In this document: piece by piece, positions 52,703-62,493 of the stretch
Position numbering within the stretch: the first letter of the stretch is position 1
Layout of the letters: each line of letters starts with the position of its first letter
Source of the DNA: Virgibacillus salexigens
GTDB lineage: Bacteria > Bacillota > Bacilli > Bacillales > Amphibacillaceae
Length of the DNA stretch: 64,000 nt
Direction of reading: 5' to 3'
Assembly: GCF_014905415.1 (NCBI RefSeq)
Contig: NZ_BNEO01000003.1
Location: forward strand, 248,001 to 312,000
Program-made: the position numbers and the translations under genes
Notes under the pieces: model-generated
The model's database searches: none
What the model saw: only the letters and a program-made list of their open reading frames with translations
What the model was told of the DNA's origin: nothing

Positions 52703-54058
52703 TTATGTTCTACTTTCTGCCTTTTCTTGTGTTTTTTCTTGTTTGGCTACTTTAAGGAATTTCTTTGTTTCATAAGCTACAACTCCGGAAAGACCAAGTA
52801 AGCCAATTAAGTTCGGTACTGCCATGAGCGCATTCATAATATCAGAAATACCCCAAACAATATCTAATTTTTCCATGGCTCCGTACATGACAGCAATAAC
52901 AAAAACAAACCGATAATACGGTATAGCCTTGTCACTAAATAGATATGAAAAACACTTTTCCCCATAATAAGACCAACCTACTAATGTAGAAAAAGCAAAT
53001 AATATAATTCCAATTGTAACAATATAGCCACCAACATCACCTAAGAAATAAGAAAAAGATGCTGCAGTTAACTCTGTACCTTCTAGTCCACCTTGATACA
53101 TATCTGCCATCACAATTGTAATACCTGTAATTGAACAGACAATAATCGTATCAATAAATACCTGAGTCATCGATACTAAAGCTTGACGACCTGGGTAATC
53201 TGTTTTCGCTGCAGCAGCAGCAATAGGTGCGGAACCTAGTCCAGCTTCGTTGGAGAATACACCACGAGCTACTCCGTAGCGTATAACCGTACCTAAGATA
53301 CCGCCACCGATTGCACTTCCTGTAAAGGCGTCTGTAAAGATTAAGCTAATTGCGCTTGGAAGAAGGTCTAAATTCATGATCATAATAATTAATCCGCCAA
53401 TAATATACAATAATGCCATGATAGGTACAAAAAATGCTGTCACACGACCGATGCTTTTAATTCCTCCAAGAATAACAATACCAACTAATACAGTGAGTAC
53501 GATTCCAGTTAGCCAAGTTGGGATATTAAATGAGGTTTGCAGTGCATCGGATACAGAATTCGATTGTACCATGTTTCCAATTCCAAATGCGGCGATGGAG
53601 CCAAAAATAGCAAATAAAACACCTAACCATTTGGCATTTAATCCCTTTTCTAAGTAGTACATTGGACCGCCGGACATTTGACCTTTACTATCTTCTACCC
53701 GATATTTAACTGCAAGAATGGCTTCAGAATATTTTGTTGCCATTCCAAATAATGCAGAAATCCACATCCAAAAGACAGCTCCCGGACCTCCTAATACTAC
53801 TGCTGTTGCTACCCCAACAATGTTACCAGTTCCTATGGTAGCCGCCATTGCTGTTGTTAAGGCTTCATAATGGCTAATATCGCCTTTTGATTTTTTATCT
53901 TGTCTTGTTGGTCGAAAAGCAAGTTTCAAAGCGTAAGGTAGTGTTCTGAATTGTAAGAAACCTAATCGAAAGGTTAAGTATAATCCAGTTCCAACAATTA
54001 AAATTAATGTTGGAGGACCCCACACAAAGCTACTTATTGCATTGATGATGTCCATCAT
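52703..54058 (-). CDS. Sodium:alanine/glutamine symporter, AGCS family
   Basis: A 451-residue transporter with 10-11 membrane segments. GTGNIVGVATAVVLGGPGAVFWMWISALFGMATKYSEA (the family signature region) and GVARGVFSNEAGLGSAPIAAAAAKTDYP are diagnostic of AGCS. It imports alanine, glycine or glutamine with Na+. Proximity to glsA makes glutamine (GlnT-like) plausible. GGGGGA precedes the ATG pair at 54058/54055. Confidence 0.92.
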   Translation of the reverse strand: MMDIINAISSFVWGPPTLILIVGTGLYLTFRLGFLQFRTLPYALKLAFRPTRQDKKSKGDISHYEALTTAMAATIGTGNIVGVATAVVLGGPGAVFWMWISALFGMATKYSEAILAVKYRVEDSKGQMSGGPMYYLEKGLNAKWLGVLFAIFGSIAAFGIGNMVQSNSVSDALQTSFNIPTWLTGIVLTVLVGIVILGGIKSIGRVTAFFVPIMALLYIIGGLIIMIMNLDLLPSAISLIFTDAFTGSAIGGGILGTVIRYGVARGVFSNEAGLGSAPIAAAAAKTDYPGRQALVSMTQVFIDTIIVCSITGITIVMADMYQGGLEGTELTAASFSYFLGDVGGYIVTIGIILFAFSTLVGWSYYGEKCFSYLFSDKAIPYYRFVFVIAVMYGAMEKLDIVWGISDIMNALMAVPNLIGLLGLSGVVAYETKKFLKVAKQEKTQEKAESRT

Positions 54059-54291
54059 AATCTTTTTCCCCCTTTTTCTACCTATATTAAATATTCCGAA
54101 AAAAGAGAGCGTATGTCAAGTTGTTTCATGTAAATGTATAAGTTTCCGTGTTGCAAAAAGGTTGAATGGGTACGTTTTCTTTGACAATTTGTACAAGGAA
54201 GGTAAAAATTGGTATTCTATATAAATAGAAACCTTTGCCTGACAGAAGGTTTGTTGCTTATAATAGAAGAAATAGAAGGCAGGTGTGCTTT

Positions 54292-54768
54292 ATGATTCGC
54301 GTCTTATTTGCATGTCTTGGCAATATTTGTCGATCTCCAATGGCAGAAGCAATATTTCTTGATCTTATAAAAAAAGACCGGCTTACGGAATATATTACTG
54401 TGGATTCAGCTGGTACCGGGAGCTGGCATATGGGTGAAGAACCCCATCAAGAGACGAAAGAAATTTTAACCAACAATAATATATCTTGGAAAGGACTGGT
54501 GGCAAGGCAAGTCGATGCAAGTGATGTGAATCAATTTGATTATATTATTGCAATGGATGATCAAAATAAACATGATCTGCTACAATTATTTGGGGCTAGC
54601 CAACAACCAATAATAATTGCAAAGTTGATGGATTTTGTAAATCAACCGGAAAAATCAAATATACCTGATCCCTACTATACAGGGAATTTTTCAGATACAT
54701 ATCAATTGGTTTTGGAAGGTTGTCAGCAATTACTGCAATTTATTAAAGAAAAACATTCAATTTCATAA
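54292..54768 (+). CDS. yfkJ: Low-molecular-weight protein tyrosine phosphatase
   Basis: A 158-residue LMW-PTP: the P-loop CLGNICRS (Cys8, Arg14) at the N-terminus and the general-acid IPDPYYTGNF loop. The start at MIRVLF (54292) places the P-loop in its usual position. It is followed by YtxH-like and YihY genes, the same order as yfkJ-yfkI-yfkH in B. subtilis. Confidence 0.92.
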   Translation: MIRVLFACLGNICRSPMAEAIFLDLIKKDRLTEYITVDSAGTGSWHMGEEPHQETKEILTNNNISWKGLVARQVDASDVNQFDYIIAMDDQNKHDLLQLFGASQQPIIIAKLMDFVNQPEKSNIPDPYYTGNFSDTYQLVLEGCQQLLQFIKEKHSIS

Positions 54769-54780
54769 GGAGCGATAACG

Positions 54781-55077
54781 ATGGGAAAAAGAAAACTATT
54801 TTTAGGTGTATTTATTGGTGCAACAGTAGGTGCGCTTGTCAGCCTTTTTGATAAGGAAACAAGAGCATACAGTAAAGAGAAGTTAACAGCAGCCAAATCA
54901 GGTACTAGTTATCTAATGAAGCATCCATCAGATGCTGTGCATACGGTGCGTTCAGCGTTCGATACTTTTAATCAAGCATTCACACGTGGTGCGGAAAGTA
55001 CATTGAACGCACTCGATCAAGTAGAATCAACACTTGAAAGTTTTGCTAATAAAAACCAAACAGATCGAATAGAATAA
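54781..55077 (+). CDS. yfkI: YtxH-like protein
   Basis: A 98-residue protein with one N-terminal membrane segment of the YtxH type (FLGVFIGATVGALVSLFD) and a helical, charged remainder. Its position between yfkJ and yfkH matches B. subtilis yfkI. Function unknown; an envelope-associated role is often assumed. Confidence 0.8.
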   Translation: MGKRKLFLGVFIGATVGALVSLFDKETRAYSKEKLTAAKSGTSYLMKHPSDAVHTVRSAFDTFNQAFTRGAESTLNALDQVESTLESFANKNQTDRIE

Positions 55078-55126
55078 AGGCAAGCTTGGTTATAGGTTGC
55101 TGAGGAAAATGTCTAGGGGTGTGGCA

Positions 55127-55951
55127 ATGGAAAAAAAGATCGTTCAATTTGGTAAGCAGCTGTATCAAAGGATGGAAGAATTGGATGTCTTTGGTTTAGC
55201 TGCACAACTTGCTTATTTTTTTCTATTGTCGTTATTTCCGTTCTTGCTGTTTTTAGTAACTTTAGTTGGGTATTTACCAATCGATGAATTAGCAATACTC
55301 GATATTATTGCTACCTATGCACCACCACAAATTGTTGAGTTAATTACATCAAATGTTACACAATTAATTCGCCAACAAAATGGGGGATTATTATCTTTTG
55401 GGATTATTGCTACGTTATGGGCAGCTTCCAATGGTGTAAATTCGCTCATGCGCGGGTTTAATCATGCTTATGAAGTCGAAGAAAACCGTTCGTTTATCGT
55501 ATCACGTTTAATTGCGATTGTTTTAACGATAGCGATGGTAGCAGTCATGATTATCGCCTTATTATTACCTGTTTTCGGAAGAACCTTAGGGATCTATCTT
55601 TTTTCCTTTGTTGGTTTATCTGAAGGGTTTGTTTCCGTATGGGAAACATTACGATGGGTAGTATCATCAGTTGTGTTCTTTATTGTGTTTTTAGCGCTTT
55701 ACAAGCTGGCACCCAATAAGCGTATTTATTTTAAGAATGCAATTCCTGGGGCATTGTTCGCTACGATTTCATGGCAATTAGCTTCCCTTGGATTCTCCTA
55801 TTATGTTAGTACAATCGGGAATTACTCAGCCACATATGGGAGTCTTGGTGCTGTAATAGTCCTAATGATTTGGTTTTATTTATCTGGGATTATTATAATG
55901 ACTGGTGGCTTAATTAATTCGGTTATACGAAAAAACAGGCTGTTGGAATAG
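55127..55951 (+). CDS. yfkH: YihY/BrkB family membrane protein
   Basis: A 274-residue protein with six membrane segments and the family blocks QLAYFFLLSLFPFLLFLVTL, WAASNGVNSLMRGFNHAYEVEENRSF, and NYSATYGSLGAVIVLMIWFYLSGIIIMTGG. Formerly called ribonuclease BN by mistake; function unknown. The start at 55127 has AGGGG 7 bp upstream. It converges with pfeT with no gap. Confidence 0.92.
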   Translation: MEKKIVQFGKQLYQRMEELDVFGLAAQLAYFFLLSLFPFLLFLVTLVGYLPIDELAILDIIATYAPPQIVELITSNVTQLIRQQNGGLLSFGIIATLWAASNGVNSLMRGFNHAYEVEENRSFIVSRLIAIVLTIAMVAVMIIALLLPVFGRTLGIYLFSFVGLSEGFVSVWETLRWVVSSVVFFIVFLALYKLAPNKRIYFKNAIPGALFATISWQLASLGFSYYVSTIGNYSATYGSLGAVIVLMIWFYLSGIIIMTGGLINSVIRKNRLLE

Positions 55952-57868
55952 TTATTTCAACAGCCTTAATCCATTTAATATAACTAAGATCGTACTTCCT
56001 TCATGACCTACTACCCCTAATGGGAGATCGAGTATTTGCAAGAAATTCGTTGTAATTAATAGCAAAATGACACTAAGCGAGAACCAGATATTTTGTTTTA
56101 TAATCGTATTCATTTTCTTTGAAACACTTATTGCATTGGTAATCTTAGTCAGATCATTTTTCATTAATACGACATCGGCAGCTTCTAAAGCAACATCCGT
56201 CCCTTCCCCCATAGCAATTCCTAGGTTAGCAGTAGCTAATGCCGGCCCATCATTAATGCCATCTCCAACCATGGCAATATGGTGGTATTTATTTTTGATT
56301 TGTTTTAAATAATCGACTTTATCTTTTGGAAGACAATTCGCAGCATAATGATCGATTTTTGCTTCTTTCGCTATTGCTTTTGCCGTTAAATCATGATCAC
56401 CAGTTAACATAATGGTATAGATTCCTAGCTGTTTTAATTGTTTAATAGCTTTTACACTGTCTTTCCGAACTGTATCTTTTAATGCAATTAGTGCTACGAT
56501 AGTTGCTTCTTTTTTTACATAAACAATCGTTTTTCCTTCAGCTGCAAGGTCTTTCGTGTATGGATCAAAAAATGAACTAAAGCCAATATACGCTGGTTTG
56601 CCTATTCTCCAATGTTCACCATTTATTTCCGCATTCACGCCATTTCCCGAAGCGGTTATTACATTGTCAATGAACAGTTTGTCTATAATAGCTTCTTCGC
56701 TACAGTAATCTGTAATTGCCACTGCCAAAGGATGGGTAGATTCTTGTTCTATCGCCCTTACTGTAGTCATAATTACATGCTCATCATAGTCGGGGTGAAT
56801 AATAAAATTGGTTACTTCCGGCTTTCCTTTAGTTAGTGTCCCCGTTTTATCAAAAGCAATTGCCTTCATGTGGCTCATGTTTTCAATGTGTACACCGCCC
56901 TTAAACAATACGCCTTTTTTAGCACTATTGGAAATAGCAGATAAAGTGGCAGGCATGATCGATGCCACAAGCGCACAAGGAGAAGCAACAACAAGTAATA
57001 TCATCGCCCGATAAATACTCTCAAGAAGTGACCAGTTAAATAGAAAATAGGGAATAAACATCATAAGTACGACCATGGCTAATACTGTTTTCACATAGGC
57101 ACCTTCGAACTTTTCAATAAATAATTGCGATGGAGATTTTTCTTCTTTCGCTGTTTGGACCATTTCTATGATTTTTTGAAAAACAGTTTGGTTAGCGGGC
57201 TTGGTTATTTGTATGGAAATAGAACCATCTAAAGCAACTGTTCCTGCAAAAACCTCATTCGAGTCACCCTTTGTTACAGGAATGGATTCACCAGTAATGG
57301 CACTCTCATCAATTGCTGTGGAGCCTTGAATAATACTTCCATCTGCTGGAATTCGTTCACCAGCTCGTACATAGATAACATCATCTATATGTAAGCTGGA
57401 AACCGGAACAACTTCCTTTTTGCCTTCAATTATACGTGTCGCTTCTTCGGGTTGAAGATCCATTAAGGCGGCTATTTCTCGATTGCTTCGATTCATTGTA
57501 TATGTTTCCAAAGCGCCTGAAAGAGCAAATATAAAAATTAAAATCGCTCCCTCTGTCCAATATCCAATAGCTGAAGAACCAATAGCTGCTAAGACCATAA
57601 GCATTTCTACATTTAATTCTTTGTTTTGGATGGTTTCCGTAATTCCTTCTTTTGCTTTAAAATATCCCCCAATTATAAAGGCAGTTAGATGAAGTAAAAT
57701 CCACAAGTTGTGGGAAAGGTACCCCTCCATACTCCAAGTAAATAAAATAAGTAATCCACTCACTAAAGCGGCTATTAATTCTTTATGTTCACGTAATTTG
57801 TTAGTTACCTTGGATGCTTTTCCATCTTGAGTAGGTAAGTCATACAATGTATTTGTTTTAACTGACAT
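55952..57868 (-). CDS. pfeT: P1B4-type metal-transporting ATPase (PfeT/ZosA-like)
   Basis: A 638-residue P-type ATPase: no N-terminal metal-binding CxxC domain, TGES (192-195), SPC (296-298) in the metal-binding membrane helix, phosphorylation Asp340 in DKTGTLT, GDGIND, and GHEGST in the last helices. SPC plus HEGST define the P1B4 subgroup, which exports Fe(II) or Zn/Co. B. subtilis PfeT (formerly ZosA) is PerR-controlled, and a PerR box lies just upstream here, so ferrous-iron efflux under peroxide stress is the best assignment. ATG at 57868 follows GGAGGTG. Confidence 0.9.
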   Translation of the reverse strand: MSVKTNTLYDLPTQDGKASKVTNKLREHKELIAALVSGLLILFTWSMEGYLSHNLWILLHLTAFIIGGYFKAKEGITETIQNKELNVEMLMVLAAIGSSAIGYWTEGAILIFIFALSGALETYTMNRSNREIAALMDLQPEEATRIIEGKKEVVPVSSLHIDDVIYVRAGERIPADGSIIQGSTAIDESAITGESIPVTKGDSNEVFAGTVALDGSISIQITKPANQTVFQKIIEMVQTAKEEKSPSQLFIEKFEGAYVKTVLAMVVLMMFIPYFLFNWSLLESIYRAMILLVVASPCALVASIMPATLSAISNSAKKGVLFKGGVHIENMSHMKAIAFDKTGTLTKGKPEVTNFIIHPDYDEHVIMTTVRAIEQESTHPLAVAITDYCSEEAIIDKLFIDNVITASGNGVNAEINGEHWRIGKPAYIGFSSFFDPYTKDLAAEGKTIVYVKKEATIVALIALKDTVRKDSVKAIKQLKQLGIYTIMLTGDHDLTAKAIAKEAKIDHYAANCLPKDKVDYLKQIKNKYHHIAMVGDGINDGPALATANLGIAMGEGTDVALEAADVVLMKNDLTKITNAISVSKKMNTIIKQNIWFSLSVILLLITTNFLQILDLPLGVVGHEGSTILVILNGLRLLK

Positions 57869-57902
57869 TCTAATCAGCACCTCCATCATTAAAATCATTT
57901 AT

Positions 57903-57917
57903 TTATAATAATTACAA
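57903..57917. promoter_or_regulatory. PerR box upstream of pfeT
   Basis: TTATAATAATTACAA matches the Per box TTATAATNATTATAA at 14 of 15 positions, including the variable centre, and lies 35 bp upstream of the pfeT start. Confidence 0.8.
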
Positions 57918-58055
57918 ATAAATATTTATTATTATATTATCACTATATTAAATAAAGTCAAGAAGAGAATTGTAAAATTTAACTATTGTAAAAATTAATC
58001 GAAAGCTGTTACAATCAAATTTGTAAATTAAATATAACAATAGGGGTGTTGGAGG

Positions 58056-58934
58056 ATGAGTAAGATTAAATTATTGCTTTCATTACTTGTTTTAATAGTC
58101 ATTATTAGTGCTTGCGATGATTCTGAAGGTAATAGTAACAGTAGTGGTAATGAAGATGAAACAGATAAGAGATGGCAAGAAATTCAAGATTCAGGGGAAC
58201 TAGTTGTTGGTACTTCTGGAACGTTGTTAGCTGCTTCCTATTATGACGGAGAAGAAGAAAATCAGGATCAGCTAACTGGTTATGATGTTGAAGTAATGCG
58301 TGAGGTAGCAAAGCGATTAGATCTTGATATTTCTTTTGAAATCATGGGGGTTGACAGTATGCTGCCTGCTGTAAAAAGCGGGAGAATCGATGTAGCAGCA
58401 AATGATATTGAAGCTACAGATAAACGGAAAGAAGAGTTTAATTTTAGTAATCCTTACAAATATTCCTATTCCACGATGGTTGTACGTAAAGAAGATAATT
58501 CAGGTATTGAGTCTTTGGAAGATCTAGAAGGTAAAATAGCTGGTGGTGGAGCGACTACTGTATATAGCCAAATTGCGAAGCATTTTGGAGCAGAAGTAAA
58601 AACATATGGAAATGCACCAAACGAAGCTTACTTACGAGATGTTCATAATGGAAGGACAGACGTGATAGTAAATGATTACTACCTATCGAAGTTTGGGGTA
58701 GCTGGTTTCCCAGATTTTGATATTCATTTACATCCAGATTTAAAGTTTCACCCTACAGAGCAAGCAGTTGTTATACCTAAAGGTGCAGATACTTTGACTA
58801 AAAAGATTAATCAAGCACTTATAGAAATGCGGGAAGATGGAACATTAACAAAATTAGCAGAGCAGTTTTATAAAGAAGATGCATCTCAAAAGCCAGAAGG
58901 AGACATTCAGGAAATAGAAGGACTCGATCTTTAG
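58056..58934 (+). CDS. Amino-acid ABC transporter substrate-binding lipoprotein
   Basis: A 292-residue SBP_bac_3 protein. The lipoprotein signal ends IISAC with Cys20, followed by a Ser/Asn/Glu linker. The domain shows LVVGTSGTLLAASYY, GYDVEVMREVAKRLDLDISFE and the reductive DVAANDIEATDKRKEEFNFSNPY block. The following gene is its permease, but no ATPase gene follows. Substrate unknown; cystine- or sulfur-compound-type binders are similar in general layout. Confidence 0.9.
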   Translation: MSKIKLLLSLLVLIVIISACDDSEGNSNSSGNEDETDKRWQEIQDSGELVVGTSGTLLAASYYDGEEENQDQLTGYDVEVMREVAKRLDLDISFEIMGVDSMLPAVKSGRIDVAANDIEATDKRKEEFNFSNPYKYSYSTMVVRKEDNSGIESLEDLEGKIAGGGATTVYSQIAKHFGAEVKTYGNAPNEAYLRDVHNGRTDVIVNDYYLSKFGVAGFPDFDIHLHPDLKFHPTEQAVVIPKGADTLTKKINQALIEMREDGTLTKLAEQFYKEDASQKPEGDIQEIEGLDL

Positions 58935-58974
58935 ATATTGGTCTGTTTAAGCTTACGTAAAAGGAGAATTTGCA

Positions 58975-59658
58975 ATGAATTTCAATGGATTTGATTTCGG
59001 TGGACTGTTTGATATTGAATTAGCACTAGAAAGTCTTCCTTTCGTCTTAGGTGGTTTACCGATGACATTGCTTGTATCCTTTGTTGGAATGGCGTTAGGA
59101 TTGGTATTAGGTTTATTTCTGGCTTTGGCTAGAGGATCAAACCGCTTTATCTTTCGTCTACCAGCGCGAACGTATATTTCATTTATGCGCGGTACCCCAA
59201 TGCTGGTATTTTTATTTATCCTTTATTTTGGATTACCGGTTGTTGGGATTAAATTAACCGCCTTAGTAGCGGCTTGCCTTGGCTTTGGCTTGAATAGCGC
59301 AGCCTATATTGCCGAAATAGATCGGTCCTCATTAAATAGTATTGATGTAGGGCAGTGGGAGTCAGCAAAAGCACTTAACTTAACTTATTGGCAGACACTT
59401 CGAAAGATCATTCTGCCTCAAGCAATGCGCATTGCTATTCCACCTCTTACAAATGTATTTATGGATATAGTTAAAGCAACTTCATTGGCTGCTGTTATTA
59501 CCGTTCCTGAATTGTTCCAAAAAACACAGATTATAGCGGGACGTGAATTTGATGCGATGACAATGTATGTACTTGTTGCTCTCATCTATTGGCCGGTTTG
59601 TATTCTCATATCCTTGGTACAAGATCGGTTGGAAAAGCGATATAGTAAATTTGTTTAA
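58975..59658 (+). CDS. Amino-acid ABC transporter permease
   Basis: A 227-residue permease of the His/Glu/Gln family: RGTPMLVFLFILYFGLP, and the EAA loop VGQWESAKALNLTYWQTLRKIILPQAMRIAIPPLTNVF. Five membrane segments. It works with the preceding binding protein; the ATPase must be encoded elsewhere. Confidence 0.92.
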   Translation: MNFNGFDFGGLFDIELALESLPFVLGGLPMTLLVSFVGMALGLVLGLFLALARGSNRFIFRLPARTYISFMRGTPMLVFLFILYFGLPVVGIKLTALVAACLGFGLNSAAYIAEIDRSSLNSIDVGQWESAKALNLTYWQTLRKIILPQAMRIAIPPLTNVFMDIVKATSLAAVITVPELFQKTQIIAGREFDAMTMYVLVALIYWPVCILISLVQDRLEKRYSKFV

Positions 59659-59704
59659 TAGGAAAACTTTGTTATAACGTAAACAAAACCATGACAACTG
59701 GTTC

Positions 59705-59745
59705 AGCCCCCACGTGAGCAAATAGAATTCACTGTGGGGGCTTTA
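59705..59745 (+). terminator. Terminator after the ABC permease
   Basis: AGCCCCCAC / GTGGGGGCT perfect stem with a 20-nt loop and short T-rich tail. Confidence 0.8.
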
Positions 59746-59770
59746 TACGTTGCTTTTCCGTATTTTCATT

Positions 59771-60955
59771 TTATTTTTGAGATGAATGATCTGTCGTAAG
59801 CGTATTTCGGTCAGGGCGTTGTAAGTAAATGGCAAGTGTTATTATTACTAAGACGATCGTAATGAGATAGAAAAACGAAATATTTTCTAGTGCATCGATA
59901 TAATAGCCACCAATAAATGGTCCACTTATACTACCGATACTAAACATAATACCAACCATTAAATTTCCTGCAGGTAGTAAATTACCCGGTAGTAAATCCG
60001 TCATATAGGAAATCCCTAAAGAGAATAATGAACCGACACACATACCTGCTAGACTAAACAAAATAAATAGTGCTGGAATAGATTTCTCCAATATACCCGT
60101 CAGAGCAAAACATAAAGAACCGATCGTTAAGACGGTTATAAGCACATTCTTTCTTCCAAACCGATCACTTAAAGCTCCTAAAGGGAATTGAGTAATCAAA
60201 CTACCAATTGCGAAACAAGGAATGATTAAGGCTAAAGTGTCAACCTCGTGCCCAATTCGTAATCCATATACAGGGAAGATACTATGTAAAGAAGCCTCCA
60301 AAAAACCATATCCGAAACCAGGAAGTAAAGCCACCCACGCTATTTTAGCTGTTTGCACAAAACGTTGTAGAGAAGTGGTTGGATAAGCACTATGTACCTC
60401 TTGCTCAGGCCATTGATTTCGAATAAAGATTAAGGTAGACCATACGAATAAACTCAAGATGGCCGCTATGATAAACGGAAGGGATTGATGAATGGATAAT
60501 AGCCGTGTCATTAATGGTCCTAAAGCAAAACCTAGACTAAATGACAGTCCGTAGAAAGCAATACTTTTTCCCCTCGTTTCTTTTGTAGTAGTTGCGGTAA
60601 TCCAAGTTTGTGTACCAAAATGCAGCATTTGATCTCCAATACCAATGGCCATACGTAAAATAAACCAAAACCACAATGATTCCCAAATGGGAAAAATAGC
60701 TAAAGATAGGATTACCAGCATGCCACCTACCGTAATAATTGGTTTAAATCCAAATTTATGCATTGGTTTTTCCATAAAAGGAGAAGCTATTAATACACCA
60801 ATATATAAGCCAGTAGCATGTAACCCATTAATAGTCGAAGATATACCATTTTGCTCTAAAATAATGGAAAGTAAGGGAAGTAGCATTCCTTGTGAAAATC
60901 CGGATATCAATACAAGTCCAATTAATATCCAAAAACGATAATCCTTTGCATTCAT
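59771..60955 (-). CDS. MFS transporter (YfkF-like)
   Basis: A 394-residue major facilitator with 12 membrane segments and the signature loop GALSDRFGRKNVLI after helix 8, plus a matching first-half motif. AAGGTGA precedes the ATG. The location between yfkH and yfkD makes it a candidate orthologue of B. subtilis yfkF, but the substrate is unknown. Confidence 0.85.
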   Translation of the reverse strand: MNAKDYRFWILIGLVLISGFSQGMLLPLLSIILEQNGISSTINGLHATGLYIGVLIASPFMEKPMHKFGFKPIITVGGMLVILSLAIFPIWESLWFWFILRMAIGIGDQMLHFGTQTWITATTTKETRGKSIAFYGLSFSLGFALGPLMTRLLSIHQSLPFIIAAILSLFVWSTLIFIRNQWPEQEVHSAYPTTSLQRFVQTAKIAWVALLPGFGYGFLEASLHSIFPVYGLRIGHEVDTLALIIPCFAIGSLITQFPLGALSDRFGRKNVLITVLTIGSLCFALTGILEKSIPALFILFSLAGMCVGSLFSLGISYMTDLLPGNLLPAGNLMVGIMFSIGSISGPFIGGYYIDALENISFFYLITIVLVIITLAIYLQRPDRNTLTTDHSSQK

Positions 60956-61119
60956 TGTTCATCACCTTAACAAGATTTCTAATTTAATTATCTGTCTTAA
61001 ATTTAATTGCTAAACATGAAAAGGTCAATAACTGTAAAAGAAGATGCAAGATCGTTTATGATAAGAAGGAAGTAGGGTAAGGATTTATGAAGATGATTAA
61101 ATTTATGGAGGGAATAATA

Positions 61120-61512
61120 ATGGAACTATACTTAAAGGAAAATGGGCTTAGAACGAGCTTAGAATATGGTGAACTTGAAATTTCTGGGGATGAAACGTAT
61201 GGTTTTCGACCTTATCAGCTTATGATTGCATCCATTGCAGGTTGCAGTGGATCTGTCTTTCGAAAGATTTTAGCAAAGCAACGCATCGAAGTGGAAGATA
61301 TTCAAATTACTGCTGAGGCAACAAGAAATCCCGACGAAGCAAACCGAATCGAAAAGATAACCTTACATTTTATAATAAAAGGACATCATTTAGATCCTGA
61401 AAAAATGTACAAAAACTTGGCAATTGCTAGAAAAAACTGTTCAATGGTACGTTCAGTTGAGAACAGTATCGAAATTGAAGAAACGGTGAAGACGATTGAA
61501 TTGAGTCGTTAA
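61120..61512 (+). CDS. OsmC family protein
   Basis: A 130-residue OsmC/Ohr-fold protein: YGFRPYQLMIASIAGCSGSVFRKIL with one conserved Cys, and ARKNCSMVRSVENS with the second, the redox pair of peroxiredoxin-like OsmC proteins. It probably reduces organic hydroperoxides. GGAGGG is 7 bp before the ATG at 61120; an ATG 33 bp earlier is less likely. Confidence 0.88.
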   Translation: MELYLKENGLRTSLEYGELEISGDETYGFRPYQLMIASIAGCSGSVFRKILAKQRIEVEDIQITAEATRNPDEANRIEKITLHFIIKGHHLDPEKMYKNLAIARKNCSMVRSVENSIEIEETVKTIELSR

Positions 61513-61582
61513 AATTTTCTGGACGAGGTATAAAATTCATATGTCAGAAAGAAACTAAGGGAAAAAGAAAGGACTAACATAT

Positions 61583-62386
61583 ATGAAAAAACATCATTGG
61601 CTTTTTCCGCTATCCATCATAGCTCTTATGTTTACTTTTGTATTCCCAATAAGTAGTTTAGGTGCAGAAAAAGAAGATAAAAAAGACCCATATGAAATAC
61701 CTAGTCATGTGCTTAACATTTCAAAAGATAATACTTTTCCAAATTCTACGGAGGACCAAGAAGTAATTGAACCAAGTGAACTAACCAAAGAACTAATGGA
61801 TGAACTAGAGATGAAAATAGAAAATCCAGTTCTAATAAAAATGTTAAATGAAACATCGTTAAACCCATCCCCTATAGCGCTTGGCTATCGTGGTATGGTA
61901 TATATTGGCCGTTGGCCTCTAAATTACGAGTCATTAGAAACAACAATTAATTGGGAGTATCAACAAATTAATTCGAATGAAATCAACAATACTGGTGGGA
62001 CAGAAGCGCAAGAGCTTAATTATGTCCAACAGGAACAAAAAGAAATTAAAGGCGCATTAACAAACAAAATCAACAATCCCGATGACGTAAAGAAAATGAT
62101 GTTATTAAAGTCTAAGGAGAAAACAAAGCTTCCGCTTTCTTATCAAACCGTTATTGGAAAAAACACAAAAAAGGACAATACCTATAATGTCCCAGCTAGT
62201 AAGCATGCCACGCTTAATTCCTACGCCCCGGCAGTAAATGAAAAAGGACAAATTACATTTGGAGAAGTATATATAAAGTTAAAAGGTTCCAAAAAGTCCA
62301 TTGTTGTAAAAAATGTTACAAAGCAAGGGATAGGTGCATGGATTCCAATCCAAGATCATGTCTCATTCTCATACAATGTAAAATAG
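61583..62386 (+). CDS. yfkD: YfkD-like exported protein
   Basis: A 267-residue protein with an N-terminal signal peptide (KKHHWLFPLSIIALMFTFVFPISSLGA) and the YfkD-family core (SLNPSPIALGYRGMVYIGRWPLNYES, YVQQEQKEIKGALTNKI, PASKHATLNSYAPAVNEKGQITFGEVYIKLKG). Function unknown. Its presence near yfkF and yfkH keeps the Bacillus yfk order. Confidence 0.88.
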   Translation: MKKHHWLFPLSIIALMFTFVFPISSLGAEKEDKKDPYEIPSHVLNISKDNTFPNSTEDQEVIEPSELTKELMDELEMKIENPVLIKMLNETSLNPSPIALGYRGMVYIGRWPLNYESLETTINWEYQQINSNEINNTGGTEAQELNYVQQEQKEIKGALTNKINNPDDVKKMMLLKSKEKTKLPLSYQTVIGKNTKKDNTYNVPASKHATLNSYAPAVNEKGQITFGEVYIKLKGSKKSIVVKNVTKQGIGAWIPIQDHVSFSYNVK

Positions 62387-62388
62387 GT

Positions 62389-62421
62389 AAAAATGCTATC
62401 GACGAATCGATAGCATTTTTC
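62389..62421 (+). terminator. Terminator of yfkD
   Basis: AAAAATGCTATCG / CGATAGCATTTTT perfect stem with a 6-nt loop. Confidence 0.92.
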
Positions 62422-62446
62422 CTTTACAGAAAGTGTATTTTATGGA

Positions 62447-62474
62447 TTGATTTTTTAATCTCTTCTGTTATAAT
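62447..62474 (+). promoter_or_regulatory. Sigma-A promoter of the acyl-CoA ligase gene
   Basis: TTGATT (62447-62452) and TATAAT (62469-62474) with a 16-bp spacer. Confidence 0.65.
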
Positions 62475-62493
62475 TTTAATTAAATATTCAGAA

